NCBI GenBank assembly: GCA_964517495.1
Contig: CAZFER010000001.1
Span: forward strand, 130,885 to 194,884
Source of the DNA: CAZFER01 sp964517495
Lineage (GTDB): Bacteria; Hinthialibacterota; Hinthialibacteria; Hinthialibacterales; Hinthialibacteraceae
Length of the DNA: 64,000 bases
Direction of reading: 5' to 3'
Part shown: in pieces, positions 1 through 9,869 of the stretch
Layout of the letters: the number at the start of each line of letters is the position of its first letter
Position numbering within the stretch: position 1 is the first letter of the stretch
Made by a program: the position numbers and the translations under genes
Notes under the pieces: model-generated
What the model was told of the DNA's origin: nothing
Database searches by the model: none
Seen by the model: the letters and a program-made list of their open reading frames with translations, nothing else

Positions 1-2316
1 ACCATGACGGCGGCGGAAGGCAAACTCTTCAAGCCATTGGCGTTTACCAAAACCTTTGCCTTGATCGCTTCCATTATTGTGGCATTGACCATTATCCCCC
101 CCTATGCACATCTTCTGTTTACAGGAAAGATTCGTGGGAAAACATTACGAAATTTGGTCTTCGGCGGATTAACCATCGCTGGCTTTTTGCTGACCTTCCT
201 GTTTTCCTGGTGGGTAGGTCTCATTGTGATTGGTTTTGGCCTTTATCATTTTATCGCTGATCGATTGCCGGAACGTATACAACGCTGGATTCCCATGTTT
301 GTCAACGGCTTGGCATTATTGGTGGTTGTCACCTTTCTTAGCAATCATTGGCTTCCATTAGGACCTGAAAAAGGTGAACTATCCAATTGGATTTTTGTTG
401 TGGTCCTATTAGGGGGGATTCTGGTTTTAATCCAAGTATTTATGCGTTATTACGAACCACTTTTGCGCTGGTGTTTAAACCATAAAACCACCTTTATGAC
501 CGTTCCAATTTTGACCGTGTTGTTGGGGGGATTCATATGGCTTGGATTTGATGCCTTTTTCGGTTTTTTGCCTAAATCCGTCTTGAATGCACCGATTGTG
601 TCTGACGTTCGGCATGCCTTCCCCGGATTGGGCGAAGAATTCATGCCCCCCTTGGACGAAGGCTCTTTCTTATATATGCCCACCACTATGCCCCACGCTT
701 CCATTGGAGAGGCAATGGATGTGTTGGAAAAAGTCGATATGGCCATTCAAGCCATACCCGAAGTGGAACAGGTGGTCGGCAAAATTGGACGGCTGGAAAG
801 TCCGTTGGATCCTGCGCCGGTTTCCATGATCGAAACGATTGTGAATTACAAAAGTGAATACAAAACCGATAGTACTGGACATCGTTTGCGCTTTGAATAT
901 GACTATGACAACGAAGAATTTATCCGAGACGATAACGGAGAATTGATTCCCGATTCCAATGGCATGCCGTTTCGGCAATGGCGCGATCACATTGAATCTG
1001 CCGACGATATTTGGGATGAAATCACCAAAGCGGCTCAAGTGCCGGGGACCACATCCGCCCCTAAACTGCAGCCCATTGCCACCCGGCTTATTATGCTGCA
1101 GAGCGGGATGAGGGCTCCGATGGGGGTGAAGGTGAAAGGACCAAATTTGGAAACCATAGAAGATGTGGGCTTGCAAATCGAAAAATTCTTGAAAGAAGTC
1201 CCTTCTGTTAAAGCCGAAGCCGTTTTCGCGGATCGGGTTGTGGGGAAGCCTTATCTTGAAATCGATATCGATCGCGACGCTATTGCGCGTTATGGCGTCA
1301 CCATTCGGAAAGTGCAGGATGTCATTGAAGTCGCAATTGGCGGCAAAAGGATTTCAACCACCGTAGAAGGCCGTGAGCGTTATCCAGTGCGTGTTCGCTA
1401 CATGCGTGAACTTCGCGATACGATTGAATCTCTGGGCGCCATATTGGTTCCTACACCATCTGGCGCGCAAATCCCTATGCGTGAATTGGCTGATATACGC
1501 TATGTTCGTGGCCCACAAGCCATCAAAAGTGAAGACACCTTTTTGGTGAGTTATGTCCTTTTTGATATGAAAGAAGGATTTGCTGAAGTCGAAGTGGTGG
1601 AACAAGCCCGCGAATTTTTGAAGCAAAAAGAAGAAAGCGGTGAATTAACCATTCCCAGTGGTGTGAACTATACCTTCGCAGGGAGTTATGAAAATCAGGT
1701 GCGGGCTGGAAAGCGCCTGCGCATTGTATTGCCACTCGCCTTGTTTATCATTTTTATGATCTTGTATTTCCAATTCAAAAACATCCCGACGACCTTGATT
1801 GTATTTTCAAGCATCCTTGTTGCATGGGCGGGGGGATTCATTATGATTTGGTTGTACGGTCAGGATTGGTTTTTGAATTTCACACTCTTTGGTGAAAACG
1901 TACGTGATCTCTTTCAAGTCCATCCATTTAACCTGAGTGTGGCGGTCTGGGTTGGTTTTCTGGCGTTATTTGGAATCGCGAGCGATAATGGCGTGATTTA
2001 TTCCACCTACCTAGACCAAACATTTGATAGAGAAAAACCTCGTACCACAAAGGAGATTCGTGAAGCTACGATTATCGCTTCTGTTCGACGAATAAGGCCG
2101 TGCTTGATGACTACTGCAACCACGTTATTGGCACTCATCCCTGTTTTAACATCAAAAGGACGAGGAGCGGATATAATGGTACCCATGGCAATCCCTTCTT
2201 TTGGGGGTATGACCGTGGTTATTGTTACCGTTTTTGTGGTCCCTGTGCTTTATAGTGCCATTGAGGAATGGAAAGCACGCCACAATACAAATATTACAGA
2301 TAAAATACGTAATTAA
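1..2316 (+). CDS. cusA: Heavy-metal efflux RND transporter (CusA/CzcA type), 5' end outside window
   Basis: Inner-membrane proton-driven pump subunit of a tripartite copper/silver-type efflux system; it would work with a periplasmic adaptor and an outer-membrane channel, which are not in this window. The reading frame is open to the first base, so this is roughly the C-terminal three quarters (770 residues from the first visible Met) of a protein usually over 1,000 residues. Seen: membrane segments in about residues 15-185 of the visible part, a periplasmic porter region with PPLDEGSFLYMPTTMP (family signature) near residues 215-230, and a second membrane block from about 575 to the end, containing ASDNGVIYSTYLDQ in place of the usual ATDDGVVxATYLDQ. 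The copA gene follows after 20 bases, giving a metal-resistance operon. Assignment to the HME-RND family is firm; the exact metal is inferred from copA. Confidence 0.93.
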   Translation, partial: TMTAAEGKLFKPLAFTKTFALIASIIVALTIIPPYAHLLFTGKIRGKTLRNLVFGGLTIAGFLLTFLFSWWVGLIVIGFGLYHFIADRLPERIQRWIPMFVNGLALLVVVTFLSNHWLPLGPEKGELSNWIFVVVLLGGILVLIQVFMRYYEPLLRWCLNHKTTFMTVPILTVLLGGFIWLGFDAFFGFLPKSVLNAPIVSDVRHAFPGLGEEFMPPLDEGSFLYMPTTMPHASIGEAMDVLEKVDMAIQAIPEVEQVVGKIGRLESPLDPAPVSMIETIVNYKSEYKTDSTGHRLRFEYDYDNEEFIRDDNGELIPDSNGMPFRQWRDHIESADDIWDEITKAAQVPGTTSAPKLQPIATRLIMLQSGMRAPMGVKVKGPNLETIEDVGLQIEKFLKEVPSVKAEAVFADRVVGKPYLEIDIDRDAIARYGVTIRKVQDVIEVAIGGKRISTTVEGRERYPVRVRYMRELRDTIESLGAILVPTPSGAQIPMRELADIRYVRGPQAIKSEDTFLVSYVLFDMKEGFAEVEVVEQAREFLKQKEESGELTIPSGVNYTFAGSYENQVRAGKRLRIVLPLALFIIFMILYFQFKNIPTTLIVFSSILVAWAGGFIMIWLYGQDWFLNFTLFGENVRDLFQVHPFNLSVAVWVGFLALFGIASDNGVIYSTYLDQTFDREKPRTTKEIREATIIASVRRIRPCLMTTATTLLALIPVLTSKGRGADIMVPMAIPSFGGMTVVIVTVFVVPVLYSAIEEWKARHNTNITDKIRN

Positions 2317-2336
2317 TACGAAAGGAGTCTGACACG

Positions 2337-4679
2337 ATGACGCATCATGAACATCATCACTCCAATCAACATAACGAATCGACTGTAAAAGATCCCGTAT
2401 GTGGGATGACGGTCAAACCTGAAACAGCTGCAGGATCGCATGAATTCAAGGGCACAACGTATTACTTTTGCGGTAAAGGCTGCCTGGATAAATTCCAGAA
2501 CGATCCGGAAAAATACTTGACAGACAAAAAGGAAGACACTGATCAACAAGCTAAACCAGGGCGTATTTTCATATGCCCCATGCATCCCGAAGTCCGACAG
2601 GACAAACCCGGCTCCTGTCCTCATTGCGGGATGGCGCTTGAACCGGAGAGTATTAGCCTGGATGATGAAGAGGATGAAGAACTGATAATGATGCGGCGCC
2701 GATTTTGGATTAGCCTCATTTTCACCCTTCCCCTCTTCATCTATGCCATGTCCGATGCAATCCCTGGCTTAAACTTGAAAGCATTATTTTCATCCTCGAC
2801 GGGCAACTGGCTTCAATTCATCCTGGCCACTCCCGTGGTTTTATGGGGAGGATGGCCCTTTTTCCAACGCGGTTGGGCTTCTATCGTCAATCGCAATCTG
2901 AACATGTTCACATTGATCGCCATGGGAACGGGCGTTGCATATGTCTATAGTGCCATTGCCACCTTATGGCCATCCATCTTTCCTGAAACATTCCGTTCAC
3001 CATCAGGGACTGTGGACGTCTATTTTGAAGCATCAGCCGTAATCGTTACATTGGTGTTACTCGGTCAAATGCTGGAATTAAAAGCACGCCATCAAACATC
3101 TGGCGCTCTACGGGCTCTTCTTGAACTTGCCCCCAACACTGCAAGACGCGTAAATCAGGACGGCAGCGAAGAAGACGTATCGCTTGATGACTTGAAAAAA
3201 GGTGATCAATTGCGTGTACGACCCGGCGAAAAAATTCCAGTCGATGGCGTAATTGTAGAGGGATCAAGCACAATCGATGAATCAATGGTAACAGGAGAAC
3301 CCATCCCCGTAGAAAAAACACAAGGTGATCCTGTCACCGGTGGAACCGTTAATCAAAGTGGAAGTTTTTTAATGACCGCTGAACATGTTGGCGATGAAAC
3401 TCTACTTTCTCAAATCGTTCAATTAGTCAGTGAAGCACAACGAACCCGGGCTCCAATCCAAAACCTTGCTGATAAAGTCGCTGGATATTTTGTCCCAACA
3501 GTGATTGGGATTTCAGCGATAACATTCATCGTTTGGTCATTGGTTGGTCCGACGCCTGCAATGGCCTATGCTTTGCTTAATGCAGTCGCGGTGCTCATCA
3601 TCGCGTGTCCCTGTGCACTGGGGCTGGCTACTCCCATGTCAATCATGGTGGGAACCGGCCGCGGAGCCCAATCAGGTATTTTAATTCGCCATGCAGAAGC
3701 CTTGGAACGTTTTGAAAAAGTAGACACGATTGTTGTGGATAAAACCGGTACATTAACCGAGGGAAAACCAAAATTAATGTCAATTCTTCCTCTAAATGAA
3801 ATGAAGGAAGAAGAACTGCTCTATTATGCAGCAAGTTTGGAACAAGGCAGTGAACACCCATTGGCAAGCGCCATCATTGCTGGTGCCCATGAACGAAATA
3901 TCCAACAGGGGCAAGCAACTGATTTTCACGCCGAATCCGGCAAAGGTGTCCAAGGTACAATAGATAATAAACGAATCGTTATAGGCAACCAGAAATGGTT
4001 GGAAGAACAAGGCTTTAACCAACCAGAATTACAAGAAAAAGCCGATAAACTTCGCGAAGATGGCCAAACGGTTATGTTCGCTTTAATTGATGATCAACCA
4101 GTAGGAATTCTTGGTGTGGCCGATCCTATCAAAGAAACGACCGAAGAAGCTATTAACGTTTTGCACAAGCACGGCCTCTCCATTGTTATGCTTACAGGGG
4201 ATAATCAAATAACCGCTCAAGCCATTGCCAAGAAATTAGGCATTGAAGATGTCAGAGCCGACATTTTACCCGACCAAAAAAATCAAATCATCAAAAAACT
4301 ACAAAATAACGGAAAAATCGTTGCTATGGCGGGTGACGGAATCAATGATGCCCCTGCTCTGGCCCAGGCTGATGTGGGTATAGCAATGGGAAGCGGAACG
4401 GATGTCGCCATTGAAAGCGCAGGAATCACGCTCGTCAAAGGTGATTTGCGAGGTCTTGCCAAAGCCTACGTTTTAAGCCGCACCATGATGCGGAATATCA
4501 AGCAAAATCTCGTTCTCGCATTCGGCTATAACAGTTTGGCTGTCCCTATCGCTGCAGGCGTGTTATATCCATTCATTGGATTATTACTCAGCCCCATGAT
4601 TGGAGCCGCAGCCATGAGCCTCAGTTCAGTTTCAGTCATCGCCAATGCCCTGCGTTTAAGGAGTATTCCGTTGGATTAA
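2337..4679 (+). CDS. copA: Copper-translocating P1B-type ATPase with YHS and heavy-metal-binding N-terminus
   Basis: ATP-driven Cu(I)/Ag(I) exporter of the inner membrane, 780 residues. A consensus ribosome site (AAAGGAG) sits 9 bases before the ATG. The N-terminus is His-rich, followed by a YHS-type domain (KDPVCGMTV, about residues 19-60) and a short metal-binding domain (ICPMHPEV...CPHCGMALEP, about 79-105) instead of the classical CxxC HMA domain. Core motifs: the metal-site CPC at C424-P425-C426, the phosphorylation motif DKTGT starting at D468, the SEHPLA nucleotide-binding motif near 505 and GDGINDAPAL near 663. The CPC motif points to the CopA group rather than the CopB (CPH) group. 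It lies directly behind the RND pump gene, so cytoplasmic and periplasmic copper export are probably co-expressed. Confidence 0.95.
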   Translation: MTHHEHHHSNQHNESTVKDPVCGMTVKPETAAGSHEFKGTTYYFCGKGCLDKFQNDPEKYLTDKKEDTDQQAKPGRIFICPMHPEVRQDKPGSCPHCGMALEPESISLDDEEDEELIMMRRRFWISLIFTLPLFIYAMSDAIPGLNLKALFSSSTGNWLQFILATPVVLWGGWPFFQRGWASIVNRNLNMFTLIAMGTGVAYVYSAIATLWPSIFPETFRSPSGTVDVYFEASAVIVTLVLLGQMLELKARHQTSGALRALLELAPNTARRVNQDGSEEDVSLDDLKKGDQLRVRPGEKIPVDGVIVEGSSTIDESMVTGEPIPVEKTQGDPVTGGTVNQSGSFLMTAEHVGDETLLSQIVQLVSEAQRTRAPIQNLADKVAGYFVPTVIGISAITFIVWSLVGPTPAMAYALLNAVAVLIIACPCALGLATPMSIMVGTGRGAQSGILIRHAEALERFEKVDTIVVDKTGTLTEGKPKLMSILPLNEMKEEELLYYAASLEQGSEHPLASAIIAGAHERNIQQGQATDFHAESGKGVQGTIDNKRIVIGNQKWLEEQGFNQPELQEKADKLREDGQTVMFALIDDQPVGILGVADPIKETTEEAINVLHKHGLSIVMLTGDNQITAQAIAKKLGIEDVRADILPDQKNQIIKKLQNNGKIVAMAGDGINDAPALAQADVGIAMGSGTDVAIESAGITLVKGDLRGLAKAYVLSRTMMRNIKQNLVLAFGYNSLAVPIAAGVLYPFIGLLLSPMIGAAAMSLSSVSVIANALRLRSIPLD

Positions 4680-4689
4680 AAGATAAACT

Positions 4690-4832
4690 TTTATAAGCGA
4701 TCAACAGTTTAAAGTACCATTCCCCTCCCAAACTGGGATGGGCTAGGGTTGATAAGAAAACGTTGAGCAAAATCCTTTAACCCCCTCCTAACCTACCCAT
4801 TAAATTGGGTGAGGAATAGCGAGATCAATTTT
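4690..4832. repeat. Dispersed non-coding repeat, copy 1
   Basis: The spacer between copA and rnhA shares an alignable stretch of about 130 bases with 40561-40718. Common blocks include ACCATTCCCCT, GGCTAGGG, ATAAGAA, CGTTGAG, AACCCCCTCCTAACCT and GAGGAATAG. Both copies are purely intergenic and hold C-rich and G-rich half-sites able to form short hairpins (CCCCTCC...GGGATGGG; CCTCCTAACC...GGGTGAGG). No reading frame is conserved between the copies. This is probably a REP/MITE-like interspersed element. Confidence 0.7.
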
Positions 4833-4871
4833 AAGTTTTTTATCAACATATAACAGAGAAGTTACTAATCC

Positions 4872-5357
4872 TTATTTCAGGTATTTTTGATAAGCCTGAA
4901 CAGCCAGTTCATCACAACATTCATTTTCGGTGTGGCCGGAATGGCCGGCTACATATTCCAGGGTAACGTCATGTTTATTAACAAGTTCATCCAATGCTTT
5001 CCACAATTCAACATTTTTAACAGGCTCCAAGCCTTGCTTGGTTTTTCGTTTCCAATTGTTACGCTTCCAATTTCTGATCCACTCCGTAATTCCCTGACGA
5101 ACATAATTACTGTCAGTCATAACATGAACACGGGTTGGAACTTTACGCAACCGTTTAAGCCCTTCAATGACTGCCCTCAGTTCCATCTTATTATTGGTAG
5201 TATGAGGTTCCGAACCAAAAAATTCCTTTCGGTAACCCGTGCTTTTTTGGTGAAGAATACAGGCCCATCCCCCTGGCCCTGGATTACCACTGCAAGCACC
5301 ATCTGTGTATAGAAATATATCAGCGTCGGAAGGATTCTTGGCGTTGGCGGCACTCAT
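4872..5357 (-). CDS. rnhA: Ribonuclease HI
   Basis: Cleaves the RNA strand of RNA-DNA hybrids (R-loops, replication primers) in the cytoplasm, using two metal ions. At 161 residues it is typical for bacterial RNase HI. The catalytic set is complete: D19 in LYTDGACSGNPGPGGW, E59 in NNKMELRAVIEGL, D82 in MTDSNYV, H139 in AGHSGH and D149 in ENECCDELA. The H-to-D spacing of 10 equals that of the E. coli enzyme (H124/D134). It has no RNA-binding N-terminal domain. It is a single gene downstream of, and on the same strand as, the metalloprotease gene, but a terminator lies between them. Confidence 0.96.
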   Translation of the reverse strand: MSAANAKNPSDADIFLYTDGACSGNPGPGGWACILHQKSTGYRKEFFGSEPHTTNNKMELRAVIEGLKRLRKVPTRVHVMTDSNYVRQGITEWIRNWKRNNWKRKTKQGLEPVKNVELWKALDELVNKHDVTLEYVAGHSGHTENECCDELAVQAYQKYLK

Positions 5358-5399
5358 TTTATTCCCTGGTGAAAAAACGTTCCACCATCATATCGACAA

Positions 5400-5438
5400 A
5401 ATAAAAACATCCCAAGGTGAATAAACCACCCTGGGATG
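5400..5438 (-). terminator. Rho-independent terminator after the metalloprotease gene
   Basis: Read on the minus strand, an imperfect 13-bp stem (5426-5438 with 5408-5420, one mismatch, 5-base loop) is followed by a T-rich run (TTTTTATTTTG). It begins 33 bases past the stop codon of the metalloprotease gene and separates it from rnhA. Confidence 0.75.
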
Positions 5439-5470
5439 CATTCAATTAACATATTCTACTTATATTCAGT

Positions 5471-8400
5471 TTACCAAAAATCGACCCGCACACTCAAACG
5501 GGCATTCAATGCACGCTCAATCTTTTCGAGTGATTCATTGATATGATCGCGTGAATAATCATCAACCTTATCCAAATGTTTGCTTAAATGACGCAATCCA
5601 TCCCGGATGGTTCTCAGCGCCCGCCATGCCTGAGTGCGTGCATCTTCCGGCATGGAAATAGGCGGTTCCAGCATAATCTCAATCATCCGCTTGAGATGAA
5701 GCCGTTGTAACATGCGCCGCGGTGAAGAAATGAGAGGATCTTCATTCTTGAAATACCCATCCTCTAATTTTTCCAAATCAGGCTCAAGCACATCATCCCA
5801 AACGCCATTGGTCACGGTTTTAAACAATTCTGGCAAGGTAAAATTCACCGCCTGTTCATGTCGCTGGCGTTCCGCATCAAGTATCCGGCGAATGGTCAAT
5901 GGGGAGTACAAATTATAAAGGATGACATCGTAAAAACCATTGACTAGCTCATTAATAGAATATTCATGAGCGGGACCAACTGATCTCGAACCCCAATGAT
6001 ACCATTTTTGAGCGGCCAGTTTGTTGAGTAATTCAGGGTCAAAATCATATATTTCATCATCGAATACGGTTTCAATAATATACTGCAATGCTTCACGCTG
6101 TTTAGCCGGCGAAACAGGATCCAATGGATCAGGATCATGAGGACCACCTTTTTTAACTCGGTTAACATACTGCCCTCCAATATGCTTCAACGCATAATAG
6201 GCTGAATCCAGATAGGCAGAGAGAAAATGGTTAAAGCCCTGTCGAATTGGTGTATAATCTTCCCCTTCTTTAACCAGATTGGGAAGTTTGGGGATTGTAT
6301 CCAACGCCAACTGAGCCACCTGTTTCCCATAGGCCAATGGATCATTCCCTAAATCACCTTGATTACATAAGGGATCGATTCCCCATCCTGAAAAACCAGC
6401 AAAGAGATCCTCATCTGTACCATACGTGTATCGTGGGGTTTCAGCTTTTTCGGCGAGTAAAGTCAATACCTCTTGTTTCGTTTCACCAGTAGCTGGTTTT
6501 ACATCTTTGTATGCATATTCGATAGCTAATTTATCGTATGGCCCCACGGTGGGATCCCAATAATACCCTTGCTCCACACCTTCCGGGGCAATATTAATGG
6601 GGTTGTAATCCATCACACTGGAAGTCAATCCCACCTCTCCAGTTAAAGATTTATTGTGCAAATCCTCCAAGCGATGAAGCGTACTGCCTTCAAAATTGTG
6701 TCGCAGTCCAAGCACATGCCCCATTTCATGAGACGAGAGCATCACGAGAAATTGATAAATTAATTCATCCGTAAGTGGTTTTGAAACATTCTCAATCCCA
6801 ACTCGTGCTGCGATAGTTTGCAAACCAAAACGAGCCTGGTCAACCAAAAATTCACTAAAATCATGGCAATGATTGCGTGGATCCTCAGGGATATCACGTT
6901 TAAAGCGGTTTTTAAATTGCTCCACTCTATCCGGTTCTTTAATTCTTCGAAGCTCTAACAAACTACGAATTTGATCACCCTCAATGATAAAACCACCATG
7001 AATCATTTCCCCTGTTCGTGGATCAGCCACCCATTGTGAAACACCACCATAGGCCATGCTATGGGATACATTCCAATGCACGGTGTTGTAACGAGCATCT
7101 GAAATATCCCACTCAGTATCATCCGGCTGAAACTTAACCACTATGGCATCCTTGATTCCGGCTTGTTCAAACGCCTTGTTCCATTGAAGAATCCCGTCCT
7201 TCACCCCTTGGCGATATTCCTTGGGAACTGTATTCTCGATCCACATTACCAACGGTTTTACCGGGGGAGAGAGTTCCAATTCTGGGCTGGCTTTGCGAAT
7301 ATCCCACTTGCTGATATTTCGGATAAAACGTTCACTTCGTTCATCATCTCCAAAATCCATATGAGCTTCAATAAAATGGCCAACCCGATTATCCGCAATC
7401 CGAGGTTCAAATTCGGGATTATCCTTCAATTGCCGAATATCGGTAATCACATTGACCGTCGCACTACGTCCATCCGGTACAGCAATATTGCCGCCCAACG
7501 AACCACCGCGCAAAGCATATTCGATAAAGACCACCACATTTTCGGGATTATTCTTGGTTTCTTTTATATAACTATTGGATCCATCAACACCATAACCTCC
7601 CCTCAATGCTGAACCAACCATACGGCCAACCTGGAAATAATCTGACATAAACACTTGAGTCATATCAACAAGATAGGCCGCATTTTCAGGATTGGTCGCT
7701 GCCACGGGCAAGGAAGCCATAATTGAATCGCTATAGTTTTTCTTTACCGCTTTCTCTCTTGGAGAATCTTCTGAAGCGGTAAATCTTAAATTACGTTCGA
7801 CAATCTGTATTTTCCCATTGATGTTCCGGAAATAGACGATCGTGTCTCCCAAATAAGTGCCTGGTTTAGCCCAACTACTACCAACGCCTGTCGCCAAAAC
7901 GCCCGATATAAGGAACTGCTTATCCAACTGAGCAGGCAATACTTCCCATAGCACTTTACGATCTTCTTTAGTGTAGATGGTAAACAATCCTTCTGTTTTA
8001 GTTGCATCTTTAATGGTTTGCTCAAATTTCCCCGGTTTTTCTGATGGGGGGGTACCAGGACGTCCTCCATTAGGCCGGCCTTGTTGTGGTTTCTTGGCTT
8101 GAGTTTTGTCTTCATCTTCAACCGCTTCACTTGGCTCACCAATTGTTTTTTCCATCTCAGCGCTAATCTCACCACCATTCACCGTTACATTGGAATTAAT
8201 AAACGTCGCATTTATACCATAGTTATATATGGTTATATCCCCGACTTCATTACGGGTCACGCTTTTCTTTTCTTTGGAATGATCTTGAACGGCGGGTTTT
8301 GGAGCTTCTTTTTTCTTCTCTGGCTTTTTCTTGGGTGTAACTTTGACATCTTTGGTTGCATCAGCAACCTTGGCATCCCCTTTTTTTGCTTCAACTTGCT

Positions 8401-8506
8401 CTTCCTTCTGTAAATCCTTCTCGGGTTCTTCCGCCATGCAGGGTGTTAATCCTAAACACAAAACCAGGCAAATCGGCAAAAGTATAAATAACAAGCGTTT
8501 GGACAT
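5471..8506 (-). CDS. Secreted zinc-dependent metalloprotease (DUF5117/DUF4953-type)
   Basis: Large exported protein of 1,011 residues. It has a signal peptide (a Lys-Arg start then a hydrophobic stretch to about residue 25), then a Lys/Glu/Pro-rich low-complexity linker (about 26-80) and a second Pro/Gly-rich stretch near 135-160. The metal-binding motif HEMGHVLGLRH places H593, E594, H597 and H603 as in metzincin-like zinc proteases. A methionine follows in SSVMDYNP, compatible with a Met-turn. Length and layout match the bacterial family annotated as zinc-dependent metalloprotease with DUF5117, DUF5118 and DUF4953 regions, whose substrates are unknown. The start is supported by AAGGAGG 7 bases upstream of the ATG. 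The gene stands alone, with its own terminator. It probably acts in the periplasm or outside the cell; its role cannot be deduced. Confidence 0.88.
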   Translation of the reverse strand: MSKRLLFILLPICLVLCLGLTPCMAEEPEKDLQKEEQVEAKKGDAKVADATKDVKVTPKKKPEKKKEAPKPAVQDHSKEKKSVTRNEVGDITIYNYGINATFINSNVTVNGGEISAEMEKTIGEPSEAVEDEDKTQAKKPQQGRPNGGRPGTPPSEKPGKFEQTIKDATKTEGLFTIYTKEDRKVLWEVLPAQLDKQFLISGVLATGVGSSWAKPGTYLGDTIVYFRNINGKIQIVERNLRFTASEDSPREKAVKKNYSDSIMASLPVAATNPENAAYLVDMTQVFMSDYFQVGRMVGSALRGGYGVDGSNSYIKETKNNPENVVVFIEYALRGGSLGGNIAVPDGRSATVNVITDIRQLKDNPEFEPRIADNRVGHFIEAHMDFGDDERSERFIRNISKWDIRKASPELELSPPVKPLVMWIENTVPKEYRQGVKDGILQWNKAFEQAGIKDAIVVKFQPDDTEWDISDARYNTVHWNVSHSMAYGGVSQWVADPRTGEMIHGGFIIEGDQIRSLLELRRIKEPDRVEQFKNRFKRDIPEDPRNHCHDFSEFLVDQARFGLQTIAARVGIENVSKPLTDELIYQFLVMLSSHEMGHVLGLRHNFEGSTLHRLEDLHNKSLTGEVGLTSSVMDYNPINIAPEGVEQGYYWDPTVGPYDKLAIEYAYKDVKPATGETKQEVLTLLAEKAETPRYTYGTDEDLFAGFSGWGIDPLCNQGDLGNDPLAYGKQVAQLALDTIPKLPNLVKEGEDYTPIRQGFNHFLSAYLDSAYYALKHIGGQYVNRVKKGGPHDPDPLDPVSPAKQREALQYIIETVFDDEIYDFDPELLNKLAAQKWYHWGSRSVGPAHEYSINELVNGFYDVILYNLYSPLTIRRILDAERQRHEQAVNFTLPELFKTVTNGVWDDVLEPDLEKLEDGYFKNEDPLISSPRRMLQRLHLKRMIEIMLEPPISMPEDARTQAWRALRTIRDGLRHLSKHLDKVDDYSRDHINESLEKIERALNARLSVRVDFW

Positions 8507-8622
8507 AAAATAACCTCCTTGGTCCTTCCAAGTGACTCAAATTAATACAGATATGCACCGCTCAACCGGAATACAATAAAATGATAGGAAAATCGATTAT
8601 AAGCCGGATTTTACAGGTTTGA

Positions 8623-9702
8623 CTAGGGATGTGCACTTTTTGCCATTGTTGTTTCCACTTGTTCTGGTGGGAGTGTGCTCGATTCTGTCAAAGTCCAATC
8701 CGTATGGGGTTGATGATTCTTGATAAACCATCCATATAGAACCTTTCCATAGGTTTGGTATTTCATATTGTGGCGTTCATAAAGCGGTTGAAGTAGCTTT
8801 TGCAGCCGGGGAAGGTTATAACATGGCACGCCAGGAAAATAATGATGCTCCAAATGGTAATTGGAATAAAGATAGGCATAATCCCAAAACCAACTCCCTT
8901 TCATCAAGGTCGACCATTGAGCCACATCATCCGGATTAATGTTATAATGCTGGCCTGCCCTATTGATAGTAAAAGCAACTGGAAATACAAAAAAGTATGG
9001 CACAGCATACAATTTGAAGAAAATCCAAAAACCGCTAAATGTTATCAGGCTAACCATGACTGATAAATGAAGACCAATCGTAATCAGCCGTTCTTTTTTT
9101 ATGACTCGCTGTAACTCTGGAGGATACCCAGCAACTTCTTTTGCTGCGGCACGAAAATAAATTGGGAAAAGGGCGGGTGTCATATATAACAACTTATACC
9201 ACCGTTTCACTTTTTTTGGGGTTAAATGTGCCCGCTTGGGATCATCCTCCCATGATCCTAATTCATCGTGGTGATCCAAATGCCACCGGGTAAATTGAGT
9301 ACGCGATATGCCGCTGGGAAGCGCATAAAGCCATCCAAGAAAAGCCATCCAACCTGGCCGGTTTTTCTTGAATACGGCTCGATGAATAACCTCATGCAAT
9401 AAGACAGTGAAATCAAATACAATAAATCCCAATACAATGGAACACGGTAACCATATCCACGCATGGTCTGTATTCACCGCGATAAGAATGGCTAACACCG
9501 CTAACGCAATCTGCCTGAAAACAATGGCAAAATGCTTCCACGCCACAGGTTTGTGAAGCTCTCGCAACGTATCACGTGGGATGGCTTCCCGCAGTTCTTT
9601 TTTAAATTCACCCAGCCGCTTGTAATAATATTTGTTTTTCTTCCTGGGTGACTGGGTGGGTTGCGATTTATTTTGATGTCTTTCATCTGATGACATGACC
9701 AT
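8623..9702 (-). CDS. Membrane fatty acid desaturase
   Basis: Integral-membrane di-iron oxygenase of the fatty acid desaturase superfamily, 359 residues; it inserts double bases-saturating oxidation (C=C formation) into acyl chains, in lipid or CoA form, using O2. The three histidine boxes are intact: H103-x3-H107 (HEVIH), H141-x2-H144-H145 (HLDHH) and H283-x2-H286-H287 (HLEHH), plus H252 in AGQHYN. Hydrophobic segments lie at about 60-100 and 205-245. AGAGGA precedes the ATG. The superfamily also contains carotenoid ketolases and alkane hydroxylases, so the substrate is not certain. Its presence suggests an oxygen-exposed lifestyle. It has no operon partner: the flanking gaps are about 115 and 165 bases. 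Confidence 0.88.
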   Translation of the reverse strand: MVMSSDERHQNKSQPTQSPRKKNKYYYKRLGEFKKELREAIPRDTLRELHKPVAWKHFAIVFRQIALAVLAILIAVNTDHAWIWLPCSIVLGFIVFDFTVLLHEVIHRAVFKKNRPGWMAFLGWLYALPSGISRTQFTRWHLDHHDELGSWEDDPKRAHLTPKKVKRWYKLLYMTPALFPIYFRAAAKEVAGYPPELQRVIKKERLITIGLHLSVMVSLITFSGFWIFFKLYAVPYFFVFPVAFTINRAGQHYNINPDDVAQWSTLMKGSWFWDYAYLYSNYHLEHHYFPGVPCYNLPRLQKLLQPLYERHNMKYQTYGKVLYGWFIKNHQPHTDWTLTESSTLPPEQVETTMAKSAHP

Positions 9703-9869
9703 TCAAATTATCCTCTATTTATAAGTCTGTTGTGGATGATGAACTGAGATTCCAGCGAAGAAGCGTTTTTGTCTTTTCGAAATTATACTTATTCTAACTT
9801 TTAGTCCAATTTGGGGCAAGAAAAATGGGTTATAAAGATTTGGATCCAACAATCGAGTATTCATTTTCA

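Noticed and set aside
670..1176. 168-codon minus-strand frame inside cusA
   Set aside because: It mirrors the strongly conserved cusA frame on the other strand, with His/Phe-rich composition and no ribosome site.
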